A stretch of 64,000 bases of DNA from Alteromonadales bacterium alter-6D02. Its GTDB lineage: Bacteria > Pseudomonadota > Gammaproteobacteria > Enterobacterales > Psychrobiaceae. The notes under the pieces are model-generated. The model was not told where the DNA came from and ran no database searches. It saw only the letters and a list, made by a program, of their open reading frames with translations. The translations under genes were made by a program, and so were the position numbers. The DNA is taken from positions 1-64,000 of the forward strand of contig PIZK01000008.1 of NCBI GenBank assembly GCA_002835545.1, in the 5' to 3' direction. How positions within the stretch are numbered: position 1 is the stretch's first letter; each line of letters begins with the position of its first letter. Shown here piece by piece: positions 18,597 to 27,717 of the stretch.

Positions 18597-19304
18597 ATGG
18601 CGGCTAAAGTAGAGCACTTTTCTGCGGTGATTGATCGCGCCGCAGAACGAAAAGGTGGGGAAGAAGCTCTTGCAGGTTTAGTCATGCAACCGAGGAGCGA
18701 TGATGAACTGTCATTGTTGACATCCGATAGAGTGTTAGCACAAATGACTAAGTCAGTGTTTCAGTCTGGTTTTGTATGGCGAGTGGTTGAAAAAAAATGG
18801 CCTGACTTTGAAGAGCATTTTTTTGGTTTTGAGCTCGATAAAATATTAATGATGCCGGATGATATGCTTGAGCGTAAAGCGACAGATCCTAAAATAATTC
18901 GCAACCTGAAAAAAGTCATGACTATTCGTGATAATGCGCAAATGATTAAAGATATCGAGTACGCAAACGGTCCAGTAGGGCAGTTTATTGCCGATTGGCC
19001 AGCGGATAACATCATTGGGTTGTGTGAGTTATTTAAGCGGCAGGGATCGAGGCTAGGTGGTTTTACTGGATATAACGTGTTGCGTGCATTAGGTAAAGAT
19101 ACTTTTCGCTTATCAAGCGATGTTGAGGGCTATATGCGTAGCCGTGAAGTGATCACCGGTGGCTTGCAAACGAAAGGTAGTTTGAAAGCCATTCAACAGC
19201 AGTTTAACCAATGGCAACAACAAACGGGTTTATCCTTAACCGAGCTTAGTATGATTTTAGCTTACAGTTGTGGCGATAATCGCGTTGGCTTTGCTAGTGA
19301 CTAA
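18597..19304 (+). CDS. DNA-3-methyladenine glycosylase I (Tag-like)
   Basis: A 235-residue protein of the adenine glycosylase (Tag) fold family, which removes 3-methyladenine from DNA. Recognisable blocks include FQSGFVWRVVEKKWPDFEE (about 57-75) and DNAQMIKDIEYANGPVGQF. It is longer than E. coli Tag (187 aa), and I do not see the Cys/His zinc set of that enzyme near the N-terminus, so it belongs to a divergent branch and substrate is less certain. It starts 2 bases after the prlC stop and probably shares its sigma32 promoter, which would put a DNA repair enzyme under heat-shock control. Confidence 0.8.
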   Translation: MAAKVEHFSAVIDRAAERKGGEEALAGLVMQPRSDDELSLLTSDRVLAQMTKSVFQSGFVWRVVEKKWPDFEEHFFGFELDKILMMPDDMLERKATDPKIIRNLKKVMTIRDNAQMIKDIEYANGPVGQFIADWPADNIIGLCELFKRQGSRLGGFTGYNVLRALGKDTFRLSSDVEGYMRSREVITGGLQTKGSLKAIQQQFNQWQQQTGLSLTELSMILAYSCGDNRVGFASD

Positions 19305-19315
19305 CCAATAATCTT

Positions 19316-19351
19316 CACTGGCTACTCAATAATGATATTGGGTAACCAGTG
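19316..19351. terminator. Long imperfect hairpin at convergent gene ends
   Basis: CACTGG (19316-19321) pairs with CCAGTG (19346-19351); inside, TAC/GTA and CAATA/TATTG also pair, with single mismatches. It overlaps the stop region of the minus-strand hypothetical and follows the glycosylase stop, so it probably ends transcription from both sides. Confidence 0.55.
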
Positions 19352-19867
19352 ATTACTCATATCAATATCATCTAATTCAGCTTGCGTTATTGGAGGCTGC
19401 TCAAAACTCTCCGGTGGCGAAGCCAATAGGTTAAGATCTACAGCGGTGGCTATACCGGTAATTTTATCTCCTGTGAGCTGCAGGCGGTAATAGACCCCGT
19501 TATAAAAATTAGCGCCAAAGTCAGCTGGTTTTTTATACATAAACAATAGGTCGTGTTCGAGCCACTGTAGCGTGTTATCTGTGACTACGCGCTTATTGGG
19601 ATAAGGGTAAGGGATATGGCACCATAATTGTTTACCTTCTAAACACTTCATTTCTTTCATCGATAAAAAGAAATCTTTAAATACGTCATGGTTGATATGC
19701 AATTTATAAGTGATTTTACCTGCTGAAGAGGTGAACTTGACGGTACCTATAATGGTTTTATTTTGTTTACTGTCGACAAGTTTTATTTGCTTGGTGCCAT
19801 TTAAAGCGGCGATGGCATTGTGTGTAATAGACAGTAATAAGGACAGCAACAAGGCGCGAAATAGCAT
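19322..19867 (-). CDS. Exported hypothetical protein
   Basis: A 181-residue protein with a clear Sec signal peptide (MLFRALLLSLLLSITHNAIA, cleavage after AIA or ALA region), so periplasmic or surface. I do not recognise the mature part; it has scattered aromatic residues and one Cys pair (in KCLEGKQLWC), suggesting a small beta-rich domain with a disulfide. A longer frame begins at a TTG at 19879, but GGAG of the ribosome site lies inside that extension and points to the ATG at 19867. It stands alone, convergent with the glycosylase gene. Confidence 0.75.
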   Translation of the reverse strand: MLFRALLLSLLLSITHNAIAALNGTKQIKLVDSKQNKTIIGTVKFTSSAGKITYKLHINHDVFKDFFLSMKEMKCLEGKQLWCHIPYPYPNKRVVTDNTLQWLEHDLLFMYKKPADFGANFYNGVYYRLQLTGDKITGIATAVDLNLLASPPESFEQPPITQAELDDIDMSNHWLPNIIIE

Positions 19868-20042
19868 AACAAACTCCAAAGTGACAGGTTACTTCATTAG
19901 TGCGATTGCTTTCAGTTTGGGTTGCCAAGGCTATTTTGTCTATGCCACTTAGGAGGGATTTTTTTAATCTGACTTAGGAAATGTATGACTTCAAGCTTGA
20001 GAATGATTAAAATACTTTCTATTGTGATTAACCGAGTTATCC

Positions 20043-20813
20043 ATGAATTTAAATGCTGTGGCTATTGTTGCCACTCACCCAGACCTACAAGCACAAGCAA
20101 TGCTTCTCGCAGAGCGTTGGCAATTGCCATTACAATCGCAACACGATGATACGTTCCAGTTACAGCTGACCGAACAATATTTACAATTAGTTAAGCTTGA
20201 TGAGCCGAAACTTGGTGCTATTTACGTTGATTTTATTGAAGGGGCTGTTGCTCATCGGCGTAAATTTGGTGGCGGTCGAGGTCAATTAATAGCTAAAGCG
20301 GTTGGTTTAAAATCAGGCGCTACACCAACCGTATTAGATGCGACGGCCGGCTTAGGGCGAGATGCATTTGTATTGGCTAGTTTAGGCTGCACTGTCACGA
20401 TGTTTGAACGCTCGCCTATTGTTGCAGCGCTACTCGATGATGGTTTAAGTCGTGCCTATCAAGACCCTGAAATCGGGCCTTGGCTGCAACAACGTTTAAC
20501 TTTACAGCATCATAATTCATTAAGTGGTTTAAGTGAATTGACTGACAGTCATGACGTTGTTTACCTCGATCCAATGTTTCCACATCGAAAAAAGTCGGCA
20601 CAAGTCAAAAAAGAAATGCGTGTGTTCCAAAGCTTAGTCGGTAGCGACCTTGATGCAGATGGTTTATTGCCTTTAGCACTTAATGCGGCTACTAAACGTG
20701 TGGTGGTTAAACGACCAAGTTATGCCGATTTTTTAAATCAGAAAACACCCAGTATGCAGCTTACTTCAAAAGCCAATCGCTTTGACGTTTATGTTAAAGC
20801 GGCAATGAAGTGA
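20043..20813 (+). CDS. rsmJ: 16S rRNA (guanine1516-N2)-methyltransferase
   Basis: RsmJ methylates guanine 1516 of 16S rRNA using S-adenosylmethionine. The SAM site is [19 protein letters not shown] (about 98-116), followed by [15 protein letters not shown]; the catalytic-region motif is [14 protein letters not shown]. Length (256) is close to the E. coli enzyme (250). It is a single-gene unit, convergent with nnr with 11 bases between stops. Confidence 0.95.
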   Translation: MNLNAVAIVATHPDLQAQAMLLAERWQLPLQSQHDDTFQLQLTEQYLQLVKLDEPKLGAIYVDFIEGAVAHRRKFGGGRGQLIAKAVGLKSGATPTVLDATAGLGRDAFVLASLGCTVTMFERSPIVAALLDDGLSRAYQDPEIGPWLQQRLTLQHHNSLSGLSELTDSHDVVYLDPMFPHRKKSAQVKKEMRVFQSLVGSDLDADGLLPLALNAATKRVVVKRPSYADFLNQKTPSMQLTSKANRFDVYVKAAMK

Positions 20814-20824
20814 TATAGCATTGT

Positions 20825-22234
20825 TTATTGATTTAATACTCGCAGTTGTGCAATCAAATCTTGCGGAGTCATTGCATAATTATTTATTGTCAACTCTTGT
20901 GCGGCTTGGGTGTGCGCTAGAGAGCCATGTATTGCAGCGTCTAGCGGAGAGTAACCTTGGGCTAATAAGCTTGCGATGAGCCCACTGAGCACATCGCCGC
21001 TGCCACCTTTGCTTAAAATAGCACTGCCATTATCATTAATATATATCGATTGTCCCTGACCAATCAAACAATTGGCCCCTTTCAAAAGTAAGGTGACTTT
21101 TGGGTATTTATCGCAAAATAAGCGTAAGTAATAAAACCGATCTTGTTGTAGCTCTTTGACAGTAATTGATGCCAGTTTGGTGCTTTTTAGCAAAGCACAA
21201 AACTCTTTAGGATGAGGGGTTAGCACCAAGGGGTGCTCGAAAAACTCTGCTAACTTACCCCAATAGAATAAATCGGCATCAATGACTTTATTAACCGGTG
21301 CTGTTAACCATGACGATAATTGTGATGGCAGTTCGTCACGGCCCAACCCCATTCCTAACGCGATTGCGTTGGTGCTTTTGGGGATGTATTCACTGTGCAT
21401 GATATGGAGAGGTTGGCCCACCTCGGGTTTCTCGAGTGCAGACACCGTTGTAACTAAACCACAACCGAAGCTAAAGGCCGCTAATGCAGCCAGTTGGCCC
21501 GCGCCCACTTTATTACCAGTAATAACGGCTAAATGTCCGTAACTCCCCTTATGGCTAGACTGTGTTGAGCGAAAGGGTAATTTTAGATCATGATGGTACA
21601 ACTTTTTGATAGGACTACTATCTTGATAACTCGTGGTGGGTAAGCCGAGTGTTATGACCGTTAACTCTCCAATATAATCCTTCGCATCATCACTAAATAA
21701 ACTCGTCTTAAGTCCTCCCATGGTTGCTGTTTTATCAGCATAAAAAGCAATTGGGCTCGGCTGCCCTTGGCTATTTAAACCGCTAGGTATATCACAAGCT
21801 ATTTTAAGTGAGTCAAAGCGGTTTAGGTGATCTATCAGTTCAACAGCACTGTTATTTAACGGCTTATTTAAACCAGAGCCAAATAAACAATCGACGACAA
21901 TATCTGGACTTGTTCTTGGTAACTCATTAATTAATTTAATATTTAACTGGTGTAACCGCTCTAACTGCCGTTGTGCCATCACTGACTTTGCACCGAAAGG
22001 GAGGTATAGTTGAACCGAAGCGTACTCAAATAGTAATCGAGCTAGCGCTAAGCCATCACCGCCGTTATTCCCTGGTCCGCAGACAATGAGGACTTGCTGA
22101 GTTTTTCGATTTGACTTGATAATATGGTTCAACAAACCGATGGCTGCGTGTTCCATTAAAATGTCTTCTGTTAGTGCGTATTGAGTGTAGCAACGCTGAT
22201 CAAGCGTATCGACCTGATTGAAAACATTATCCAT
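20825..22234 (-). CDS. nnr: Bifunctional NAD(P)H-hydrate epimerase/dehydratase
   Basis: Repairs damaged NAD(P)H hydrates. The N-terminal YjeF_N epimerase domain (about 1-205) has GPGNNGGDGLALAR; the C-terminal ADP/ATP-dependent dehydratase domain (about 220-469) has GKGGSGDVLSG near 415-430. At 469 residues it is shorter than the E. coli protein (about 515), but both signature motifs are present. In many gammaproteobacteria tsaE follows this gene; here it does not, since rsmJ lies convergent just after the stop. AAGGG before the ATG at 22234 supports the start. Confidence 0.93.
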   Translation of the reverse strand: MDNVFNQVDTLDQRCYTQYALTEDILMEHAAIGLLNHIIKSNRKTQQVLIVCGPGNNGGDGLALARLLFEYASVQLYLPFGAKSVMAQRQLERLHQLNIKLINELPRTSPDIVVDCLFGSGLNKPLNNSAVELIDHLNRFDSLKIACDIPSGLNSQGQPSPIAFYADKTATMGGLKTSLFSDDAKDYIGELTVITLGLPTTSYQDSSPIKKLYHHDLKLPFRSTQSSHKGSYGHLAVITGNKVGAGQLAALAAFSFGCGLVTTVSALEKPEVGQPLHIMHSEYIPKSTNAIALGMGLGRDELPSQLSSWLTAPVNKVIDADLFYWGKLAEFFEHPLVLTPHPKEFCALLKSTKLASITVKELQQDRFYYLRLFCDKYPKVTLLLKGANCLIGQGQSIYINDNGSAILSKGGSGDVLSGLIASLLAQGYSPLDAAIHGSLAHTQAAQELTINNYAMTPQDLIAQLRVLNQ

Positions 22235-22363
22235 AATTACCCTTCATTTTTATTTATAGGCACTGACTAATAACTATATTGCTTATAGCTATTAAGATAG
22301 AGTAAGGTTGGCTCAGTGTAAAACGCAATTGGTATAAAGTACGACCTCAAGAGAAGTAGCATT

Positions 22364-23206
22364 ATGCGTCCAGTGATTTATTTTGTGATTTTATTTTTTT
22401 TCGTATCGACTCAGAGTTATAGCAAAGAAAAATTACGGGTGTATGTTCCCTATTTATGCCCGCTTGTTTGTGATGAAGCTAGTGAAGGAAAGAAAGGCTA
22501 TGTCATCGATATCATAAATGAGGTATTTATACCGTTTAATATTGATGTCGATTTTCAATTTATGAGTTGGCAACAAGCACTGGAGCAAAGTCATCAGGGC
22601 AATAATGATGCGGTAATTGGTATTTTTAAAATGCAGCCACAAGAGGAGAGTGAGTGGTCACAGCTAGGTATTAAGGTCAATATATATAAAAAACTTATCT
22701 ATCCAAAACAACCGATTTTTTATTGGAATGAAGCCTGCTTTTATTCATTATCAAGTGCCCAGTGGCAGTATCGTTCGGATCATGATTTAAAAGGGAAAAG
22801 ATTGGGAACCATTTCGGGCTATTCTTATACTTCTTTAGATACCTTCCTCGCGAGCCACCCTCAACAAGACTTAAGACTTTCCGGGTCAAACACTTATGCG
22901 CGTCAATTTAAGCGATTATTGAATCAAGAAATTGATATCCTAGTAGCGAATAGAGTTATGGCTGATGTTGTATTGAAAAAAATGATTGCTCAAAAGCTGG
23001 TGTTAGATAAACAAATAGCATTCAAAGGTTGTTATCCGAATAGTGACAGCCGAGCAGCGTTTTTATCATTCTCTGCAGCTAACCCTCGATCAAAAGAGTA
23101 TGCCACACTCTTTGATTTAGCGTTAACACAGCTACGAAATACGGGCAAGCTAGCTAATATATTAGCGCCATATCAATTAAATGATTGGAAAAAATTAGAC
23201 AAATAG
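22364..23206 (+). CDS. Periplasmic solute-binding protein (SBP_bac_3 type)
   Basis: A 280-residue secreted protein. The signal peptide covers about residues 1-20 (cleavage near SQSYS). The mature protein follows the family 3 solute-binding fold, with VYVPYL at the start, GYVIDIINEVF, an ALEQSHQGNNDAVIGIFK segment and LKGKRLGTISGYSYTSLD. Four cysteines (CPLVC, CFYS, GCYP) could form two disulfides. The family binds amino acids or acts as a sensor domain. No importer permease or ATPase is nearby; instead an HlyD adaptor and C39 exporter follow on the same strand after 78 bases, an unusual pairing. The ligand is unknown. Confidence 0.82.
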   Translation: MRPVIYFVILFFFVSTQSYSKEKLRVYVPYLCPLVCDEASEGKKGYVIDIINEVFIPFNIDVDFQFMSWQQALEQSHQGNNDAVIGIFKMQPQEESEWSQLGIKVNIYKKLIYPKQPIFYWNEACFYSLSSAQWQYRSDHDLKGKRLGTISGYSYTSLDTFLASHPQQDLRLSGSNTYARQFKRLLNQEIDILVANRVMADVVLKKMIAQKLVLDKQIAFKGCYPNSDSRAAFLSFSAANPRSKEYATLFDLALTQLRNTGKLANILAPYQLNDWKKLDK

Positions 23207-23230
23207 GAAATCAAGACTACGGTATTAATG

Positions 23231-23251
23231 CTAGCCAATGGAAGCGGCTAG
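23231..23251 (+). other. Short hairpin between SBP and HlyD genes
   Basis: CTAGCC (23231-23236) and GGCTAG (23246-23251) form a 6-bp stem with a 9-base loop in the 78-base spacer. There is no T tract, so it is more likely an RNA processing or stability element than a terminator. Weak evidence. Confidence 0.3.
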
Positions 23252-23284
23252 TTAAGTTAATAACTCAAGGATTGGAGGTCTACT

Positions 23285-24544
23285 TTGTCATCACATCATT
23301 CTAAAAGTTTATTTCGCCATGAAGCCGTTGCCGCTCAGTCACAACGGCTGGTTGGAACCATATCTTTAGTTCAGCCTTTTTCTTTTCGTTTTGGAATTCT
23401 CGCCATTGTAATACTCACTTGCTGTGTAATAGTTTTTTTGTTTAATGCAAGCTATGCAAGAAAAGAGACTGTTCGAGGTTATTTACAACCGGACAAAGGA
23501 ATAATCACGAGCTACTCAAATCGCAACGGTACTGTTAAAGAAGTTTTTGTACAAGAAGGAGAATATGTTGAGCGTGGTGAGGCATTATTAAATGTGGTTT
23601 CAAGCCAAAGTCTATTAACCGGTGAAGAGCTCAGTGAAACCTTGATTTCAGAGATTCGTGCACAGTTATTGTTAGTCGACGATGATGCTGGGCAGCTTTT
23701 ACGCCTTGAGCAGCTCGAAAAACAAAAAATAAACGCGCAACTCGACACGCTCACGACCACGGTATTGTTACTTCAAAAACAGCAATTGCTATTACAAAAA
23801 AAAGAGCATTTACTCGACTCCCAACAGCAACAATACGAACAATTATCCCAGCGAGGCTTTGCTTCAAAGCTACAGCGGCAGCAACAATTGGAAAAGTCAC
23901 TGACTGTTCGCCAAGATGTGGAGCAACTCAATACACAATTGTTACAGCAACAAAGCCAGCAGCAACAACTAACCTTCCAGTTAGCCAATATTAGTGAAGA
24001 GTTTTTACTTAAACAGCGAGATTTAGATAGGAAAAAGTCAGAGCTAACTCGTCAACTAAAGCAATTAGAAAATAACTTTCAATATATCATCAAGGCAAGT
24101 CATTCTGGAGTCATTACTTCTGTTCAGGTGGTTGATGGTGAGATGCTTAATTCAGCACGGCCATTAGTGAGTTTACTACCTGATGGAGCTGAGCTAATCG
24201 CCCAGCTCTTATTGCCCACGCGAAGTGCAGGGTTTATCCAACGTGGTGATGTGGCTAGAATTCGGTTTGATGCTTTCCCTCATCAACGCTTTGGTATAGT
24301 TGATAGTAAGATAATACAAATAGATCAATCGATTATTTCAGATCGAGAGCGTGTGCTGCCAATCGATATTACTGAACCTGTTTATAAAATTCAGTCAAAA
24401 TTAAGTCAGCAAGTGATTAAAGGCTACGGGAATGAATTCCCGCTTAAAAGCGGGATGCTATTAGAAGCAGATATCATTTTAGAGCGACGAAGCCTATTGC
24501 AGTGGTTACTCGATCCTATTTATAGCTTGAGTGGGAGGCTTTAA
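23285..24544 (+). CDS. HlyD-family periplasmic adaptor of a peptide exporter
   Basis: A 419-residue membrane fusion protein linking an inner-membrane ABC exporter to an outer-membrane channel. One membrane span (about 37-55), then a lipoyl-like half motif (VKEVFVQEGEYVERGEALLNV), a long Gln/Leu-rich coiled coil (about 115-265), the second lipoyl half (IIKASHSGVITSVQVVDGEML) and a beta-barrel domain. This layout is that of adaptors paired with bacteriocin-type C39 exporters. The start is TTG at 23285, with GGAGG at good spacing. It ends 2 bases before the ABC gene. The matching TolC-like channel is not in the window. Confidence 0.9.
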   Translation: MSSHHSKSLFRHEAVAAQSQRLVGTISLVQPFSFRFGILAIVILTCCVIVFLFNASYARKETVRGYLQPDKGIITSYSNRNGTVKEVFVQEGEYVERGEALLNVVSSQSLLTGEELSETLISEIRAQLLLVDDDAGQLLRLEQLEKQKINAQLDTLTTTVLLLQKQQLLLQKKEHLLDSQQQQYEQLSQRGFASKLQRQQQLEKSLTVRQDVEQLNTQLLQQQSQQQQLTFQLANISEEFLLKQRDLDRKKSELTRQLKQLENNFQYIIKASHSGVITSVQVVDGEMLNSARPLVSLLPDGAELIAQLLLPTRSAGFIQRGDVARIRFDAFPHQRFGIVDSKIIQIDQSIISDRERVLPIDITEPVYKIQSKLSQQVIKGYGNEFPLKSGMLLEADIILERRSLLQWLLDPIYSLSGRL

Positions 24545-24546
24545 TC

Positions 24547-26709
24547 ATGACTAGTCAGCATATCCAAGGAGGCACCGAACAACAGAGTTATCGATTACTA
24601 GAGTTCTCTAATGTAAAACGTGTGCCATTGATTTTACAGGCCGAAGTCGCTGAATGTGGTTTAGCATCGATGGCGATGATAGCTTCATATTTTGGCCATC
24701 AACTTGATATGGCTGCAATGCGGCAGCGATTTTCAACAAATCTCAAGGGAATGAGTTTACAGCAAGTAATTGATCTTGGAGGCAGTCTAGGCTTAGCTAG
24801 TCGAGCATTACAATGCCCAATCGAGGAAATTAATAAGCTTAAACTCCCCTGCATTTTACACTGGGATATGAACCATTTTGTAGTGTTAACTAAGGCTTCA
24901 GCAAAAAAAGTGACTATAAATGATCCCGCTCAAGGCAAGCGTACATTGAACTTTACTGAGTTTAGTCAGCATTTTACTGGAGTTGCATTGGAATTAACGC
25001 CTACCGCAACCTTTAAGAAAAAAGCACGTCAGCCACAGATGCGTCTATCGCAATTGTGGAGCAAAATAACAGGGTTTAAATCGGCGCTCGTTAAACTCTT
25101 TGCCTTATCGTTAGTGTTACAGGTGTTTGCTCTCGCTGTGCCCTATTATATGCAGTGGGTTGTGGATGAGGTACTAATTAGCCGAGACCAATCGTTATTA
25201 ACGGTTCTCGCATTAGGTTTTGGTATGTTATGCCTGATAACGGTATTTACAACTGTCATTCGTAGTTGGTTGGTATTGCGCCTCTCAAGTTTGCTTAATA
25301 TTCAGATGGGCGTCAATGTATTACATCACCTATTGCGTCTACCGATGAGTTATTTTGAAAACCGTCATATAGGTGACATCGTTTCTAGGTTTGGCTCATT
25401 AGCACAGATTAGAGAACGCATTACCACAGGGTTTGTTGAGACGGTGGTTGATGGTGTAATGTCGATAACGGTGCTTGTGATGATGTTTATCTATAATATT
25501 AAATTAACACTGATTGTTTTAGCTGTCGTTACCATTTACACCGGTGTACGCCTCGCGTTATACCGCCCGTTGCATCAAGCAACAGAGGATTCAATACAAA
25601 ATCAAGCCAAAGAACAGTCAAACTTTCTCGAAACCATTCGCGGTATTCAAACAATCAAGTTGTTTTCTAATGAATCTCAGCGACAAAGCATTTGGCAAAA
25701 TCGATATGCGGAGGTTGTTAATGCTGATATCCGTTTAGGTAAATTACATATTAGTTTTGATGCTTTTAATAAATTGTTATTTGGCATCGAAAATGTACTG
25801 ATTATTTACTTTGCAGCACTATTTGTGATGTCCGGCAGCTTATCTGTAGGGATGATTCTTGCGTTTATTGCTTATAAAGGCCAATTTATTCAAAGGGCTA
25901 GCAATTTAATTGAGCAAATTATTCAATTCAAAATTATGCGTTTACATTTAGAACGTATTGCTGATATTGCGTTACATCAGCAAGAACCGAGTAGAGAAGG
26001 AGTACTTCCGGCAACGAAGCTACAGGGGCATTTATCGTTAGTTGATGTGTGCTTTCGTTATGACAGCAATGATAAATATGTATTAAATAAAATTAATTTG
26101 GAAATAAGCGCGGGTGAATGTATTGCAATAACCGGAGATTCAGGTTGTGGGAAAACAACACTAGTTAAAGTTATTCTGGGCCTATTAAAACCGAGTTCAG
26201 GAACTATTTTACTTGATGGTCAAGATATTACTCAGATCGGTTTAAAAAACTATCGACAACAGGTGGGGGCTGTAATGCAATCGGATAACTTATTTGCTGG
26301 CTCGGTGTTAGATAACATTACCTTTTTTAACCCTGAACCTAACTATTTGAAAGTGGAGCGGTGTGCGAAGCTAGCGGCGATTGATCAAGATATCAGTCAA
26401 ATGCCGATGGGCTACAATACGCTTGTCGGTGATATGGGATCAACTCTGTCTGGTGGTCAGTTACAGCGCGTGCTATTGGCAAGGGCTTTGTATAATGACC
26501 CATTAATATTAGTGATGGATGAAGCAACTAGTCATTTAGATAGCCATAATGAACAGATTATTTCTCAACGAATTAAGCACTTGGCAATGACTCGTGTGGT
26601 GATTGCTCATCGCCAAGAAACGATTGCTCAGGTAAATACTGTCTATCGATTGGATAATGGTATGATTGAGCTAACTACACCTCAGAGCTATCAAATAAAC
26701 CTAACCTAA
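24547..26709 (+). CDS. C39-peptidase ABC exporter (bacteriocin/peptide type)
   Basis: A 720-residue inner-membrane transporter that would cleave a double-glycine leader and export the peptide. The N-terminal C39 domain has all catalytic residues: Q31, C37 (AECGLASM), H110 (MNHFVVL) and D126 (NDPAQG). The membrane domain spans about 170-455. The nucleotide-binding domain has Walker A GDSGCGKTT, signature LSGGQLQRV and Walker B ILVMDEATSHLD. It is fused in one operon with the HlyD adaptor (2-base gap) and probably the solute-binding protein. I find no small double-glycine precursor gene in the flanking gaps, so the substrate must be encoded elsewhere. Confidence 0.93.
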   Translation: MTSQHIQGGTEQQSYRLLEFSNVKRVPLILQAEVAECGLASMAMIASYFGHQLDMAAMRQRFSTNLKGMSLQQVIDLGGSLGLASRALQCPIEEINKLKLPCILHWDMNHFVVLTKASAKKVTINDPAQGKRTLNFTEFSQHFTGVALELTPTATFKKKARQPQMRLSQLWSKITGFKSALVKLFALSLVLQVFALAVPYYMQWVVDEVLISRDQSLLTVLALGFGMLCLITVFTTVIRSWLVLRLSSLLNIQMGVNVLHHLLRLPMSYFENRHIGDIVSRFGSLAQIRERITTGFVETVVDGVMSITVLVMMFIYNIKLTLIVLAVVTIYTGVRLALYRPLHQATEDSIQNQAKEQSNFLETIRGIQTIKLFSNESQRQSIWQNRYAEVVNADIRLGKLHISFDAFNKLLFGIENVLIIYFAALFVMSGSLSVGMILAFIAYKGQFIQRASNLIEQIIQFKIMRLHLERIADIALHQQEPSREGVLPATKLQGHLSLVDVCFRYDSNDKYVLNKINLEISAGECIAITGDSGCGKTTLVKVILGLLKPSSGTILLDGQDITQIGLKNYRQQVGAVMQSDNLFAGSVLDNITFFNPEPNYLKVERCAKLAAIDQDISQMPMGYNTLVGDMGSTLSGGQLQRVLLARALYNDPLILVMDEATSHLDSHNEQIISQRIKHLAMTRVVIAHRQETIAQVNTVYRLDNGMIELTTPQSYQINLT

Positions 26710-26777
26710 CTTAACTGCTGGTTTTTGTATGCGGTCCAATTTACGCTTTAACCTCAAATAGACAATAAGGATATAAA

Positions 26778-27653
26778 ATGATGAAACTGTTAATTAAACG
26801 CACAGGTCTACTGTTAGCCCTATGTTTACCATTGATTGCTCAGGCAAAAACATCGGTATGGCAAGTGACTAAAGGTGATAACACGATTTATATTGGGGGT
26901 ACTGTACACATTTTACCAGCTGATGCCTTCCCACTACCGCCAGAGTTTAAGTATGCCTATGACCGCGCTGATAAAGTGGCTTTTGAAGTTGATATGAGTC
27001 TAATGAATCAGCCTGAAACACAACAAAAAATGCAGTCGGCGATGTTTATCGAAGAGAATAAAACATTAGCGAGTGTGATTAACCCTCAAGCATTAAGTGC
27101 TTTAGAAGCTTACGCTAAAGCCAATGGCCTACCATTTGCCAATCTACAACGATTAAAGCCTGCAATGATTTCTGTGATGATCTCGATGATGGAGATGAGA
27201 AAGTTAGGTGTCGCGGGTGAAGGGGTCGATGCTTTTTATGATAAGTTAGCCAAAAACGATGGCAAAGAGCGTTTATTTTTAGAATCAATAGATTTTCAAA
27301 TTGAAACCTTATTATCTATGGGACAAGGGCAAGAAAGTGAACTGATTTTAATGACGTTAGAGCAAGTGAGTGATTATAAAACCATGCTTGACTCGATGCT
27401 TAAGGGTTGGCGAGAAGGTGATCACCAGTTAGTTGTGGATACAGTGATCAAGCCAGCGAAAGAGCAAAGCCCACAACTTTATCAGCAGTTGTTTGTTGAG
27501 CGAAACAATAACTGGATTGCACATATCGATAAAATGATGGCTGATAAACCTGTCGAGTTGGTATTAGTCGGAGCTGGACACTTGTATGGTAAAGAATCTG
27601 TTATTGAGTTGCTCAAGAATAAGGGCTATAAAATCAAACAATTGAACTTGTAA
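26778..27653 (+). CDS. TraB/GumN family protein, exported
   Basis: A 291-residue protein with a signal peptide (MMKLLIKRTGLLLALCLPLI..AQA, about 1-23). The mature part is a TraB/GumN (Tiki-like) domain: the N-terminal WQVTKGDNTIYIGGTVHILP and C-terminal VLVGAGHLYGKESV blocks contain the conserved GxxH and GxxH pairs that resemble a metalloprotease site. In animals the related Tiki proteins are proteases; the bacterial substrate is unknown. Two adjacent ATG codons open the frame; either gives the same signal peptide. It stands alone, with a perfect-stem terminator after it. Confidence 0.88.
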   Translation: MMKLLIKRTGLLLALCLPLIAQAKTSVWQVTKGDNTIYIGGTVHILPADAFPLPPEFKYAYDRADKVAFEVDMSLMNQPETQQKMQSAMFIEENKTLASVINPQALSALEAYAKANGLPFANLQRLKPAMISVMISMMEMRKLGVAGEGVDAFYDKLAKNDGKERLFLESIDFQIETLLSMGQGQESELILMTLEQVSDYKTMLDSMLKGWREGDHQLVVDTVIKPAKEQSPQLYQQLFVERNNNWIAHIDKMMADKPVELVLVGAGHLYGKESVIELLKNKGYKIKQLNL

Positions 27654-27676
27654 ATGCATGCTTAGTCTATGTCATC

Positions 27677-27713
27677 AACAGCAAGAAGCTTTCACTAAAA
27701 CTTCTTGCTGTTT
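27677..27713. terminator. Bidirectional terminator between TraB-like gene and metY
   Basis: AACAGCAAGAAG (27677-27688) and CTTCTTGCTGTT (27701-27712) form a perfect 12-bp stem with a 12-base loop between convergent genes. T-rich bases follow on the plus strand. Confidence 0.7.
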
Positions 27714-27717
27714 AGTG

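Noticed and set aside
22235-22363. Possible double-glycine precursor peptide near the C39 exporter
   Set aside because: No frame with a leader-like sequence and GG motif in this gap or in the other gaps of the operon.
23773-23988. Cys-rich minus-strand frame that looks like a cysteine-rich peptide
   Set aside because: It is the antisense of the Gln-rich coiled coil of the HlyD adaptor; CAA/CAG codons read backward give Cys, Ser and Trp.
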